Positions 1 through 7,006 of a stretch of DNA of 9,826 nucleotides are shown here, piece after piece; the stretch's first letter is position 1, and every line of letters starts with the position of its first letter. The DNA is taken from NCBI GenBank assembly GCA_038319025.1, contig JBBQCW010000030.1:1-9826 (forward strand), in the 5' to 3' direction. Position numbers and translations under genes: made by a program. The stretch is from JBBQCW01 sp038319025. GTDB taxonomy: Bacteria > Actinomycetota > Thermoleophilia > Solirubrobacterales > Solirubrobacteraceae. Under the pieces are notes generated by a model, which did no database searches, was not told where the DNA came from, and saw only the letters and a list, made by a program, of their open reading frames with translations.

Positions 1-873
1 CCCGCGCGCCCGGCCTTTGCGCAGGAAGTCGACCTCTTCGACGGTGTCCTGACCCACGTCACCGATCGTCAGATCTCCCGTCGACCGGTCGAAGGAGAAT
101 CGCCAGGGGTTGCGCAGCCCGTACGCGTAGACCTCCGGCCGAGCGCCGCCGCGGGAACGGAACGGGTTGGATGACGGCACGGTATAAGCGCGACTGGCGC
201 TCGCCCTCGGGTCTATGCGCAGCAGCTTGCCCAGGAAGGAGCCCAGGTTCTGCGCGTTGCCGTGAGCACCGTGCATGTCCCCGCCGCCGCCGCCATCGCC
301 GGCGCCGATGTACAGCAGACCGTCGGGACCGAACTGCAGTTGGCCGCCATTGTGGTTGGGCTCCGGGTCGCTCATGACGAGCACCGCACGCTCGGTCGAC
401 GGGTCGGCCTTGTCCGCCGTTGCCCGGTGGTACTCCACGACGCGCTCGCGCTGGTCCTTGTCGGTGAAGTACACGTAGAACCGGCCGCTGGTGGCGTAGT
501 CAGGTGCGAAGGCCATCGACAGCAGCCCCTGCTCGCTGCCCTCGGTGACCTGGTCGCTGATGTCCAGGAACGGCGTCGAGAGGGTGTGGCCACCACGGAC
601 GATGCGGATCCGGCCGGCCTGCTCGACCACGAACACGCGGCTTGTGTCGCCCGGCGCGCCCGTCACGTACACCGGCTTGGCGAAGGACCCGATTTTCGCC
701 AGGTGAAGTGATCGCGAGGCCGTCGCGGGCGACGTCGAGGCGACGGTGGCCGTCGCATCGACGACCGCGGCCTGCGCCGACGTGGCGGCCACCGTGGGGC
801 CGGAACCGCCGGCGGCTCCACACGCAGCGAGCGCCAGGGCGACGGGGATGATCAAGGCGGGGAGGCGACGCAC
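1..873 (-). CDS. PQQ-dependent sugar dehydrogenase (glucose/sorbosone dehydrogenase family) lipoprotein, partial
   Basis: This is the N-terminal 291 residues; the C-terminus lies beyond the left edge. The family forms a six-bladed beta-propeller that oxidises aldose sugars with PQQ outside the membrane. Visible hallmarks are VFVVEQAGRIRIV (about 80-92), EQGLLSMAFAPDY (114-126), NHNGGQLQFGPDGLLYIGAGDGG-like text at 173-195 with the candidate catalytic base His174, and the YGLRNPWRFSFD block (251-262) followed by GDVGQD. The N-terminus is a short lipoprotein signal: Arg2 and Arg3, a hydrophobic stretch, and lipobox LAAC with Cys18, so the protein should be anchored outside the cell. A Gly-rich loop (GDGGGGGD) comes from a CCG trinucleotide run near 281-292. 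I chose the GTG at 873 because it gives this compact signal. An in-frame ATG at 933 would add 20 residues, but it shares its CATG with the start of the divergent gene. PQQ dependence and sugar specificity come from the family only. Confidence 0.9.
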   Translation of the reverse strand, partial: MRRLPALIIPVALALAACGAAGGSGPTVAATSAQAAVVDATATVASTSPATASRSLHLAKIGSFAKPVYVTGAPGDTSRVFVVEQAGRIRIVRGGHTLSTPFLDISDQVTEGSEQGLLSMAFAPDYATSGRFYVYFTDKDQRERVVEYHRATADKADPSTERAVLVMSDPEPNHNGGQLQFGPDGLLYIGAGDGGGGGDMHGAHGNAQNLGSFLGKLLRIDPRASASRAYTVPSSNPFRSRGGARPEVYAYGLRNPWRFSFDRSTGDLTIGDVGQDTVEEVDFLRKGRARG

Positions 874-931
874 AGGGTCCAGGATGCCAGTCGGCGCGTG
901 CCGGCGAGCCGTCCACGGCAGACTGTGGCGC
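874..931. promoter_or_regulatory. Short divergent intergenic region with a small inverted repeat
   Basis: These 58 bp separate the divergent sugar dehydrogenase and Lpd-like genes and must hold both promoters unless they lie inside coding sequence. An inverted repeat, GCCGT-CC-ACGGC, lies at 908-919, 12 bp before the Lpd-like ATG, and could be an operator or chance. I see no convincing TANNNT -10 hexamer for either direction and no clear Shine-Dalgarno before ATG 932. On the minus strand CATCCT sits 7 nt before GTG 873, which would fit a weak leaderless start. Confidence 0.3.
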
Positions 932-2305
932 ATGAGCGATCACACCTACGACGTCGTCGTCATCGGAGCCGGACCGGCAGGGGAGGTTGCCGCAGGACGG
1001 TTGGCCGATCGAGAACTGTCCGTCGCGATCGTCGAGGACCGCCTGGTCGGCGGCGAATGCTCCTACTGGGGCTGCATGCCGTCCAAGGCGCTGCTGCGGC
1101 CGGGGCAGGCGCTCGCAGAGGCGCAGCGCATCCCCGGCGCGGCTGAGGCACTGACCGGCCCGCTCGACGCCACCGCCGCGCTGGCGCGCCGCGACGAAGT
1201 GATCCACGACCTCAACGACGACGCCCAGTTGCCTTGGCTGCAAAGCCGCGGCATCACCCTGCACCGCGGGCAGGGCGTGCTGACCGCCGAGCGGGTGGTA
1301 ACCGTTGGCGAGGACGTCCTCCACGCCCGCACGGCCGTGATCCTCGCCACCGGTACGACGCCGTCGATGCCACCGATCCCCGGGCTGGCCGAGGCCGCCG
1401 CGTGGTCGAACCGAGAGATCACCACGGCCCACGACGTTCCCGCCCGACTCGCGGTCATCGGGGGCGGGCCGATCGGGGTGGAGATGGCGTCTGCCTGGCG
1501 CTCACTGGGGAGCAAGGTCACCGTGATCGAGGTCGCCCCGAGAATCCTGAGCCAGGAGGAGGAGTTTGCCTCCGCGCAAGTCGCCGACGGCATGCGCGAT
1601 GTGGGCATCGTGCTTCACGAGGGCGTGAAGATCGCCGCGATCGAGCGCGCGCCCGCAGGCGGTGAGGTGACCATCACGCTCGAAGGCGGGGATGCAATCG
1701 CCGCCGACGAACTGCTCGTGGCGGCGGGGCGTCGCTCCCAGACGGAGGGCATCGGCGTGGAAATCGTCGGTGGGCAGCCAGGTCGACCGCTGGCGGTGGG
1801 AGACGACCTCCGCGTACCCGGACACCCGTGGATGTACGTCGTGGGCGATGCCAACGGGCGCGCGCTCCTGACCCACATGGGTAAGCATCAAGGCCGGCTG
1901 GCCGCCGATCAGATCCTTGGCGTGGACTCCCGCCTACGCGCGAGCGCCGACCCGCCGCCGCGCGTCACCTTCACCGAGCCGCAGGTGGCCGCCGTCGGCC
2001 ACACGCTGGCGTCAGCCCAGAAGGCCGGCCTGCGCGTACGGGCGGTGGATGTGGACACCTCCGCCAACGCCGGCGGCTCCTTTTACGGGCGCGGAGTGGC
2101 GGGCACGTCGCGGCTCGTCATCGACGAGGACCGCCGGGTGGTGGTCGGCGCGACGTTCGTCGGGGCGGAGGTCCAGGACTTCCTCCATGCGGCGACGATC
2201 GCAGTGGTGGGAGAGGTTTCCGTAGACGACCTGTGGCACGCGATCGCGCCGTTCCCGACGCGCAGCGAGGTGTGGTTGAACCTGCTCTCGGAGTACGGGC
2301 TGTAG
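932..2305 (+). CDS. Lpd/MerA-like pyridine nucleotide-disulfide oxidoreductase with Phe in place of the catalytic His
   Basis: A 457-aa cytoplasmic FAD- and NAD-binding oxidoreductase of normal length for the lipoamide dehydrogenase/mercuric reductase family. The N-terminal FAD motif is GAGPAG (12-17). The redox-active pair sits in GGECSYWGCMPSK with Cys43 and Cys48. The NAD-binding motif is GGGPIG (177-182) with Glu200 at the end of the next strand, which favours NAD over NADP. The second FAD contact is YVVGDANG (302-309, Asp306). The C-terminal dimerisation domain (about 345-450) ends in HAIAPFPTRSE, where a true lipoamide dehydrogenase has His-Pro-Thr-x-x-Glu; here that His is Phe441, while Glu446 is kept. 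No E2 or other dehydrogenase-complex gene is nearby, so I do not name it lpd. The frame is open upstream to 746, but homology begins at ATG 932 (MSDHTYDVVVIGAG). The Shine-Dalgarno is weak. Its substrate could be a quinone, a disulfide or a metal ion. Confidence 0.9.
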   Translation: MSDHTYDVVVIGAGPAGEVAAGRLADRELSVAIVEDRLVGGECSYWGCMPSKALLRPGQALAEAQRIPGAAEALTGPLDATAALARRDEVIHDLNDDAQLPWLQSRGITLHRGQGVLTAERVVTVGEDVLHARTAVILATGTTPSMPPIPGLAEAAAWSNREITTAHDVPARLAVIGGGPIGVEMASAWRSLGSKVTVIEVAPRILSQEEEFASAQVADGMRDVGIVLHEGVKIAAIERAPAGGEVTITLEGGDAIAADELLVAAGRRSQTEGIGVEIVGGQPGRPLAVGDDLRVPGHPWMYVVGDANGRALLTHMGKHQGRLAADQILGVDSRLRASADPPPRVTFTEPQVAAVGHTLASAQKAGLRVRAVDVDTSANAGGSFYGRGVAGTSRLVIDEDRRVVVGATFVGAEVQDFLHAATIAVVGEVSVDDLWHAIAPFPTRSEVWLNLLSEYGL

Positions 2306-2314
2306 GCGCAGGAA

Positions 2315-4999
2315 CTAGTTGCCGAGCGACAGCGTGGCCGCAACGACGCCCTCCTCGGGGCGTGGGGTCAGCGTGAATCCGCGGTGCTCGAACACGGCGA
2401 GCATGCGGCGGTTGGTGGGATCGGTCTCCGCCCACACCCGTTGCAGGTTCCACATCCGCGCGATCTGAAGACACCGGTCGGTGAGCAGGGAGGACAGTCC
2501 CTGGCCCTGCCATGGGTCAGAGACGAACGCCGCGTACTCAGCCTCCACGAGGTCCGGCCCCGCCGCCAGACGACCGACACCCAGTAGACGCGTCGCCCCT
2601 TCCACCTGGGCCTCGGCCACGATGGCCATTTCCCGGTCATAGTCGATGAAGCAGTAGCGCGTGGCCATCTGATGGATGGGCTTGAACAGTGAGCGAAACC
2701 GCGAACGGAGCGAGTCCTCGGACGCCGCTTTGAGCATGTCCAGCCACAGCGGCTCATCTTCAGGCTTGATCGGCCGCAGCGTCACAGGCGTGCCGTCGCG
2801 CAGCTGCTCCTGGGTCGTGAGTTCCTCCGGGTACGGTCGGATGGCCAGGTGCTCGAACGGAAGCAGGGGCCGGTCCGCGGCGCCCTCGCTCAGAACCACC
2901 CGTGCGTCGAGCGCCACCGAACCGTCAGGTCCCGCCAGCAGCGGATTGATCTCGATCTCGGCGATCTCCGGATGGTCGGCGACGAGGTAGGAGAACCGCA
3001 TCAGCACCTCCAGCAGGCCGTCCAGGTCCACCCCAGGTCGCCCTCGGTAACCCTGGAGCAGCGGCCAGATCGTCAGTCGCTCCAGCATGCCGCGCGCGAG
3101 TCGCTCGTTCAGCGGCGGCAGTTCGAGCACGGTGTCGCCGAGGATCTCGGCGTTGACGCCGCCGGCGCCCACCATGATCACGGCGCCGAACGTCGGATCC
3201 ACGCGGGCGCCCAAGATCAGTTCGCGGCCGTTGCCGCCGACCATCTCCTGCACGGTCACTCCGGCCATCTGGGCCTCCGGTGCGCCTTCGGCCAAACCGG
3301 CGGCAATCGATGCGAACGCGGCGCGCACACCGGCCTCGTCGACGATCCCGGTCACCACGCCGCCCACGTCGGACTTGTGGGTGACCTCGGGCGAGTCGAC
3401 CTTGAGAACGACGGGGTACCCCATGTCGTGTGCGGCCCTGACCGCGTCATCGACAGTCGGGGCCCCACGCGGACTGGTGACGGCTATCCCGTACGCGTCG
3501 AGCAACGCCTTGGAGGCAGGTTCGGAGAGAACGCCCCCCTCCTCCGGTGCCGTGCATGAGATGAGGGCACGGGCACGGGCACGGTCCAGGTCGAACGTGA
3601 CGGGGATCGCCCGCGGCGTCTCGTACAGCATCTCGCGCCGATGCACGTAGGAGGCCAGATGCATGAACGCCCCGACCGCTTTCTCCGGCGTGCGATACGT
3701 GGGCACTCCCGCCCGCTCCAGGTGCTCCCGCCCATCCCGCACCGCAGCACCTCCCATCCACACTGCCAGCACCGGCTTGCGGGTGCTCGCGGCAGCGGCG
3801 ATCACCACGTCGGCGGTGGCCGTCGCTTCGGTCATCGCCTGCGGGGTGAGGACGACCAGGAGGGCGTCCACCGCGCCGTCCTGGAGCACCGCGCGCACGG
3901 CGTCGCCGAAGCGTTCTGGCGGCGCATCTCCGAGCACGTCGACGGGGTTCGCGTGCGACCAGTGGGAGGGCAGCGACCCGTTCAGCGCAGCGATGGTCAT
4001 CTCGTCGAGTGTCGCAAGCACGCCGCCACGCTCTATCAGCGCGTCCACGCACATGACCCCGGGGCCGCCCGCATTGGTGACGATCGCCACACGATCGCCA
4101 CGCGGCCCACGGTGACGGCCGATCAGGGCCGTGGCCTCGAATATCTCGTCGATCTCGTGGACGCGCACAATGCCCGCCCGCCGGAAGGCCGCGTCGTAGA
4201 CGTCGTCTGCACCCGCCAGCGCGCCCGTGTGCGAGACGGCGGCTTGCGCCGACTGAACGTACCGGCCGGACTTGTAGGCCACGATGGGCTTGGTGCGGGC
4301 AAACGCGCGAGCGGCGGACATGAACGCACGCGGGTTGGTGACAGATTCGACGTACAGGATGAGCGACTGTGTGGCGGGGTCGTCAGCCAGGTGGTCGATG
4401 AGATCCGCGAGGTCGACGTCAAGCATGTTGCCGGCGGAGACGACGGCCGAGAACCCAATCCCCAACTCCTCGGCCCAATCCAGGACCGAGGTGATGAGCG
4501 CGCCCGACTGAGAGATCAGGCCGACGTTCCCGGCGCGCGGTTGGGCGCGGGCGAAGCTCGCGTTCAACCCAAGGCCCGGCACCAGGTAGCCCAGGCAATT
4601 CGGGCCGAGTACACGCATGCCCTCAAACCCAGCGGCAACCTCGGCGACATGCCGTTCCAGTGCCGCGCCGCCGGGCCCGACCTCGCGGAACCCGGCGGAG
4701 ATGACAACGACCGAGCGCACGCCTGCGTCACCGCACTCCTGCACCAATCCCGGCACCGTGGCGGCCGGCGTGCAGATCACCGCCAGGTCAGGGGGAGCGG
4801 GCAGCGCTGCGATGTTGCGGTGGGCCTCGATCCCGTGGACCGCGCGATGGTGGGGATGGATCGGATGGACGATGCCGGTGAAACCCCCGCCGGCCAGATT
4901 CTCGAGCACGATGCCGCCGACGTTTCCGGCATCCGGGCCTGCTCCGATGACCGCGATCCGCTCTGGCGCAAACAACCCAGAGAGGTTTCGGACACTCAC
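2315..4999 (-). CDS. Acyl-CoA ligase (ADP-forming)/GNAT acetyltransferase fusion, Pat/PatZ-like
   Basis: An 894-aa two-part protein. From the N-terminus: a CoA-binding Rossmann domain (about 5-135; VIGAGPDAGNVGG), succinyl-CoA ligase-like domains (about 150-460), an ATP-grasp domain (about 490-705; VVLKVDSPEVTHKSDVGGV, EIEINPLL), and a C-terminal GNAT domain (about 735-890). The GNAT acetyl-CoA loop is WQGQGLSSLL (830-839), preceded by the acidic strand EAEYAAFV. This order and length match E. coli PatZ and Salmonella Pat, lysine acetyltransferases that inactivate acetyl-CoA synthetase. There is no cyclic-nucleotide domain like that of mycobacterial Pat. The ligase half keeps VSHTGALAG, whose His257 is the expected phosphorylated residue, so it may also make acyl-CoA from acid, ATP and CoA. 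I chose GTG 4999, which follows GGGAGTAGGG and starts the homology. The open frame continues to 5242, but that part overlaps the HxlR gene. The gene follows HxlR after 50 bp and meets the Lpd-like gene tail to tail, 9 bp apart. Confidence 0.93.
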   Translation of the reverse strand: MSVRNLSGLFAPERIAVIGAGPDAGNVGGIVLENLAGGGFTGIVHPIHPHHRAVHGIEAHRNIAALPAPPDLAVICTPAATVPGLVQECGDAGVRSVVVISAGFREVGPGGAALERHVAEVAAGFEGMRVLGPNCLGYLVPGLGLNASFARAQPRAGNVGLISQSGALITSVLDWAEELGIGFSAVVSAGNMLDVDLADLIDHLADDPATQSLILYVESVTNPRAFMSAARAFARTKPIVAYKSGRYVQSAQAAVSHTGALAGADDVYDAAFRRAGIVRVHEIDEIFEATALIGRHRGPRGDRVAIVTNAGGPGVMCVDALIERGGVLATLDEMTIAALNGSLPSHWSHANPVDVLGDAPPERFGDAVRAVLQDGAVDALLVVLTPQAMTEATATADVVIAAAASTRKPVLAVWMGGAAVRDGREHLERAGVPTYRTPEKAVGAFMHLASYVHRREMLYETPRAIPVTFDLDRARARALISCTAPEEGGVLSEPASKALLDAYGIAVTSPRGAPTVDDAVRAAHDMGYPVVLKVDSPEVTHKSDVGGVVTGIVDEAGVRAAFASIAAGLAEGAPEAQMAGVTVQEMVGGNGRELILGARVDPTFGAVIMVGAGGVNAEILGDTVLELPPLNERLARGMLERLTIWPLLQGYRGRPGVDLDGLLEVLMRFSYLVADHPEIAEIEINPLLAGPDGSVALDARVVLSEGAADRPLLPFEHLAIRPYPEELTTQEQLRDGTPVTLRPIKPEDEPLWLDMLKAASEDSLRSRFRSLFKPIHQMATRYCFIDYDREMAIVAEAQVEGATRLLGVGRLAAGPDLVEAEYAAFVSDPWQGQGLSSLLTDRCLQIARMWNLQRVWAETDPTNRRMLAVFEHRGFTLTPRPEEGVVAATLSLGN
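3565..3582 (-). repeat. Three tandem copies of a 6-bp unit (GGGCAC) inside the ligase/GNAT gene
   Basis: Three perfect GGGCAC copies on the plus strand encode an Arg-Ala repeat (RARARA, about residues 473-478) in the linker between the ligase domains and the ATP-grasp domain. Gain or loss of a unit would keep the frame. The position in a linker suggests it is tolerated rather than functional. Confidence 0.6.
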
Positions 5000-5007
5000 C
5001 GTGTTGA

Positions 5008-5017
5008 CCCTACTCCC
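5008..5017 (-). promoter_or_regulatory. Ribosome binding site deciding the start of the ligase/GNAT gene
   Basis: On the minus strand this reads GGGAGTAGGG. The TAGGG part ends 8 nt before GTG 4999. No other start codon of this frame near the beginning of the homology has such a signal, which supports the internal GTG over the upstream ATG at 5242. Confidence 0.55.
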
Positions 5018-5049
5018 GTTACATCGCCGCGCCCGGCCGGTGCGACGGG

Positions 5050-5508
5050 TCAGACGACGGTGGGCACGCCGGGCTCGACCTGCACCTGCACGTCGGTCAG
5101 TTCTACGAGCGCTCCGCAGCGCTCGCAGATGCGCCGATCGTTGATCGCCCCGCCGCACCCCTGATGCTCGACGCGGGTCGGCGGGCCTTCCGGCGCGGCG
5201 TACTTGTCGCCCCAGCTGAGCATGGCCATCAGCACCGGCCACAGGTCGCGGCCCTTGTCGGTCAGGCGGTACTCGTGGCGCACTGGACGCTCCTGGTAGG
5301 GCACACGCTCCATCAGGCCCTCGTCCACGAGGCGCTCCAGGCGCGTCTGAAGAACGTTGCGCGCCACCCCGAGATCCCTCTGGAAGTCGTCGAAGCGGCG
5401 GATCCCCATGAAGGCGTCGCGCAGGATGAGCAGCGTCCAGCGTTCGCCGACGATCTCCAGCGAGCGCGCCACCGAGCAGTTCAGATTGTCGTACGTGCGA
5501 CCGAGCAT
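5050..5508 (-). CDS. HxlR-family winged-helix transcriptional regulator with zinc-ribbon-like tail
   Basis: A 152-aa DNA-binding regulator. The HxlR winged helix spans about 11-100: the conserved N-terminal Cys11 (NCSVARSLEIVGERWTLLILRDAF), the recognition region RRFDDFQRDLGVARNVLQTRLERLVDEGL, and the wing HEYRLTDKGRDL. In relatives such as HypR and YodB an N-terminal Cys senses oxidants or electrophiles, so Cys11 could do so here. The tail (115-131) has the spacing His115-x2-Cys118-x9-Cys128-x2-Cys131, which looks like a zinc ribbon. The gene lies between the FAD oxidoreductase (43 bp upstream) and the ligase/GNAT gene (50 bp downstream), all on the minus strand, so it may control itself and one or both. 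The ATG at 5508 gives a full-length N-terminus. The GGAGG just before it is only 1 nt away, too close to act as a normal Shine-Dalgarno. Confidence 0.92.
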   Translation of the reverse strand: MLGRTYDNLNCSVARSLEIVGERWTLLILRDAFMGIRRFDDFQRDLGVARNVLQTRLERLVDEGLMERVPYQERPVRHEYRLTDKGRDLWPVLMAMLSWGDKYAAPEGPPTRVEHQGCGGAINDRRICERCGALVELTDVQVQVEPGVPTVV

Positions 5509-5514
5509 GCCTCC

Positions 5515-5520
5515 ATCGTA
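5515..5520 (-). promoter_or_regulatory. Candidate -10 element for a leaderless HxlR transcript
   Basis: The minus strand reads TACGAT (fits TANNNT), then 6 nt (GGAGGC), then the ATG at 5508. Transcription starting about 7 nt after the hexamer would begin at the A of the ATG, the leaderless arrangement common in Actinomycetota. No good -35 box is visible at 16-18 bp (best GTTTCA), so this is a positional argument only. Confidence 0.4.
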
Positions 5521-5551
5521 CCCAGCCGGGGGCAGGTGAAACGACGAGATG

Positions 5552-6964
5552 TCAGCGCGGCAGATGCAGCCCGAGTCGCCCAGGGATCGCGGCGAGTAGC
5601 CGGCTTATGGGATCGGGCCGGCGCCCGGCGTTCTCCGCTGCGTCGCCGCGCAGCAAGGCACCGCGCGTGATGCTGCCGCCGGCCCAGCGCAGCGGCTCGG
5701 GCGGGAAGACCTTCGGCTTGGTGTCCACGAGGGCAAGTCGCGTGAGGTCCGTGCGCTCGTCGCGGCACAGGTCGGCCAGGATCCGGCCGCCGAGGTGCGA
5801 CGGGCCGACCCCGTTGCCGGTGAACCCTGCGCCCCAATGCACCGACCGCAGGCTGCCGAAAAGCGGAAGGTGCAACGGCGACACATCGATCGGACCGCCC
5901 CAGGCGTGGGTGATGCGCCGACCCGCGAGGGCATCGAACATCCACACGAGATCAGCGGCGGCGCCGTCCTGCACCGCCGGATCGACGTCGAGAACGTCAC
6001 GGCGCCGCGCGCCGTAGCCCATACGCCCGCCGGCCCACCCGAACGCGATCCGTCCGTCGGGGGTGGTGCGCGTGTAGTGGATCAGCGTCGGTCCGTCGGT
6101 GATCGACTCTCCTCCCGTCCACCCCAGCGCCTCGATCACGTCTGGTACCGGCTCGGTGATGACGAGATGGCTGGACGCGACGGCAAAGCGACGACGCAGC
6201 GGCGCCACGGCGGCCAGTCCGGTGTTGATGGCCAAAGCCGCGCTGCGCGCACGCACGGACCCACCCGGTGTTCGGGCCAGCACACCGAAAGCGCCGTCGT
6301 TCACGGCGAGCACCGGAGAGCGCTCAAAGATCCGTACGCCCGGCAGCGCTGCGACCCGATCGCGCAGACCGAACGCGAGACGGGCCGGCTGCACCGTGGC
6401 CTCGTGCGTTGAGGCGACCGCCTCCAAAAACCGCGGCGACGCGCACCGCTCCTGGACGGCCTCGGCGTCGAGCGTCACCCTCCGGTCGGCCACGCCCAGG
6501 GCGACGCAGGCCTGCGTGGCGCCCGCACCTATTCCGCGCTGGCGCAGGTTGGTCGCCACCTCTAGTTGTGCGCAGCGTCGATACCACGCATCCACGTCCT
6601 GCTCGGCGCACCAGTCGCCGATCCCGTCAACCGCGGAGTCCGAGGCGTGCCCGATCGCCAGCGCCGCGGCGTCACCCCACCGCTCTGCCATCTCGTCGAG
6701 TCGATCCCACAGCGGTGAGACGAACCCGCCGTTGCGACCGGATGGCCCGTAGCCGCAGCGGTCGCCCTCCAGCAGCACGATCCGGGCGCCGGGTGCCGCC
6801 TGCGCGAGATGCCATGCCGTCCACAGCCCGAGGTATCCGCCCCCGATCACGAGATGGTCTGCGACGACGTCCTCCCCCAGCGTCGGCAGAGGTCCCGGTC
6901 CCCTTTCTGAGGTCGCTTCCGCCAGCCAGTACCCGTGGGCGTCGCGTCGCATCCAGCGCATCAT
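5552..6964 (-). CDS. FAD-dependent oxidoreductase of the DAO family (amine/amino-acid oxidase, PuuB-like)
   Basis: A 470-aa flavoprotein. The N-terminal ADP-binding fold has LVIGGGYLGLWTAWHL (GGGYLG, 41-46), with Glu66 at the end of the second strand for ribose binding. It is followed by the DAO-family GYGPSGRNGGF motif (71-81). The C-terminal FAD block WGAGFTGNGVGPSHLGG lies near 377-393, followed by the FPPEPLRW segment. The family includes glycine, D-amino-acid and gamma-glutamylputrescine oxidases, which oxidise a C-N bond to an imine and pass electrons to oxygen or another acceptor. The substrate cannot be read from the sequence. No signal peptide is seen, so it should be cytoplasmic. 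Start: ATG at 6964, immediately followed in frame by ATG 6961; a GGGG lies 6-7 nt upstream. The divergent amidotransferase and nearby aldehyde dehydrogenase suggest amine catabolism, but this is inference. The HxlR gene lies 43 bp downstream. Confidence 0.88.
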   Translation of the reverse strand: MMRWMRRDAHGYWLAEATSERGPGPLPTLGEDVVADHLVIGGGYLGLWTAWHLAQAAPGARIVLLEGDRCGYGPSGRNGGFVSPLWDRLDEMAERWGDAAALAIGHASDSAVDGIGDWCAEQDVDAWYRRCAQLEVATNLRQRGIGAGATQACVALGVADRRVTLDAEAVQERCASPRFLEAVASTHEATVQPARLAFGLRDRVAALPGVRIFERSPVLAVNDGAFGVLARTPGGSVRARSAALAINTGLAAVAPLRRRFAVASSHLVITEPVPDVIEALGWTGGESITDGPTLIHYTRTTPDGRIAFGWAGGRMGYGARRRDVLDVDPAVQDGAAADLVWMFDALAGRRITHAWGGPIDVSPLHLPLFGSLRSVHWGAGFTGNGVGPSHLGGRILADLCRDERTDLTRLALVDTKPKVFPPEPLRWAGGSITRGALLRGDAAENAGRRPDPISRLLAAIPGRLGLHLPR

Positions 6965-6994
6965 GCCGTGCCCCGACGAGACCGGAGCCGCGGA

Positions 6995-7000
6995 TACGCT
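6995..7000 (+). promoter_or_regulatory. Candidate -10 element in the FAD oxidoreductase/amidotransferase divergent gap
   Basis: TACGCT (TANNNT) is followed by 6 nt and then the ATG at 7007, the same geometry as the HxlR candidate and consistent with a leaderless transcript. On the opposite strand TATCCG (6991-6996) overlaps it and could serve the FAD oxidoreductase, giving a short leader containing GGGG. No -35 box of note is seen for either direction. Confidence 0.35.
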
Positions 7001-7006
7001 GCGCCG

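Noticed and set aside
281..303. CCG trinucleotide run as a possible phase-variable repeat
   Set aside because: It is short, encodes a Gly-rich loop normal for this family, and any unit change would stay in frame.
500..1432. Long minus-strand open frame of 310 codons
   Set aside because: It is antisense to the Lpd-like gene and out of frame with the sugar dehydrogenase. It is Arg/Gly/Pro-rich low-complexity text with no family features, typical of GC-rich shadows.
2306..2314. Terminator between the convergent Lpd-like and ligase/GNAT genes
   Set aside because: Only 9 bp separate the stops. The AACTAGTT palindrome at 2313-2320 and a distant 5-bp CTCGG/CCGAG pairing are too weak, and there is no T-tract.
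3641..5164. Plus-strand open frame of 507 codons opposite the ligase/GNAT gene
   Set aside because: It is long only because the opposite gene is GC-rich. The translation has no recognisable domain, while the minus strand carries a complete, well-conserved protein.
5000..5242. N-terminal extension of the ligase/GNAT protein to ATG 5242
   Set aside because: It overlaps the HxlR coding end and is Arg-rich without homology. The GTG at 4999 has a suitable ribosome site and starts the CoA-binding domain.
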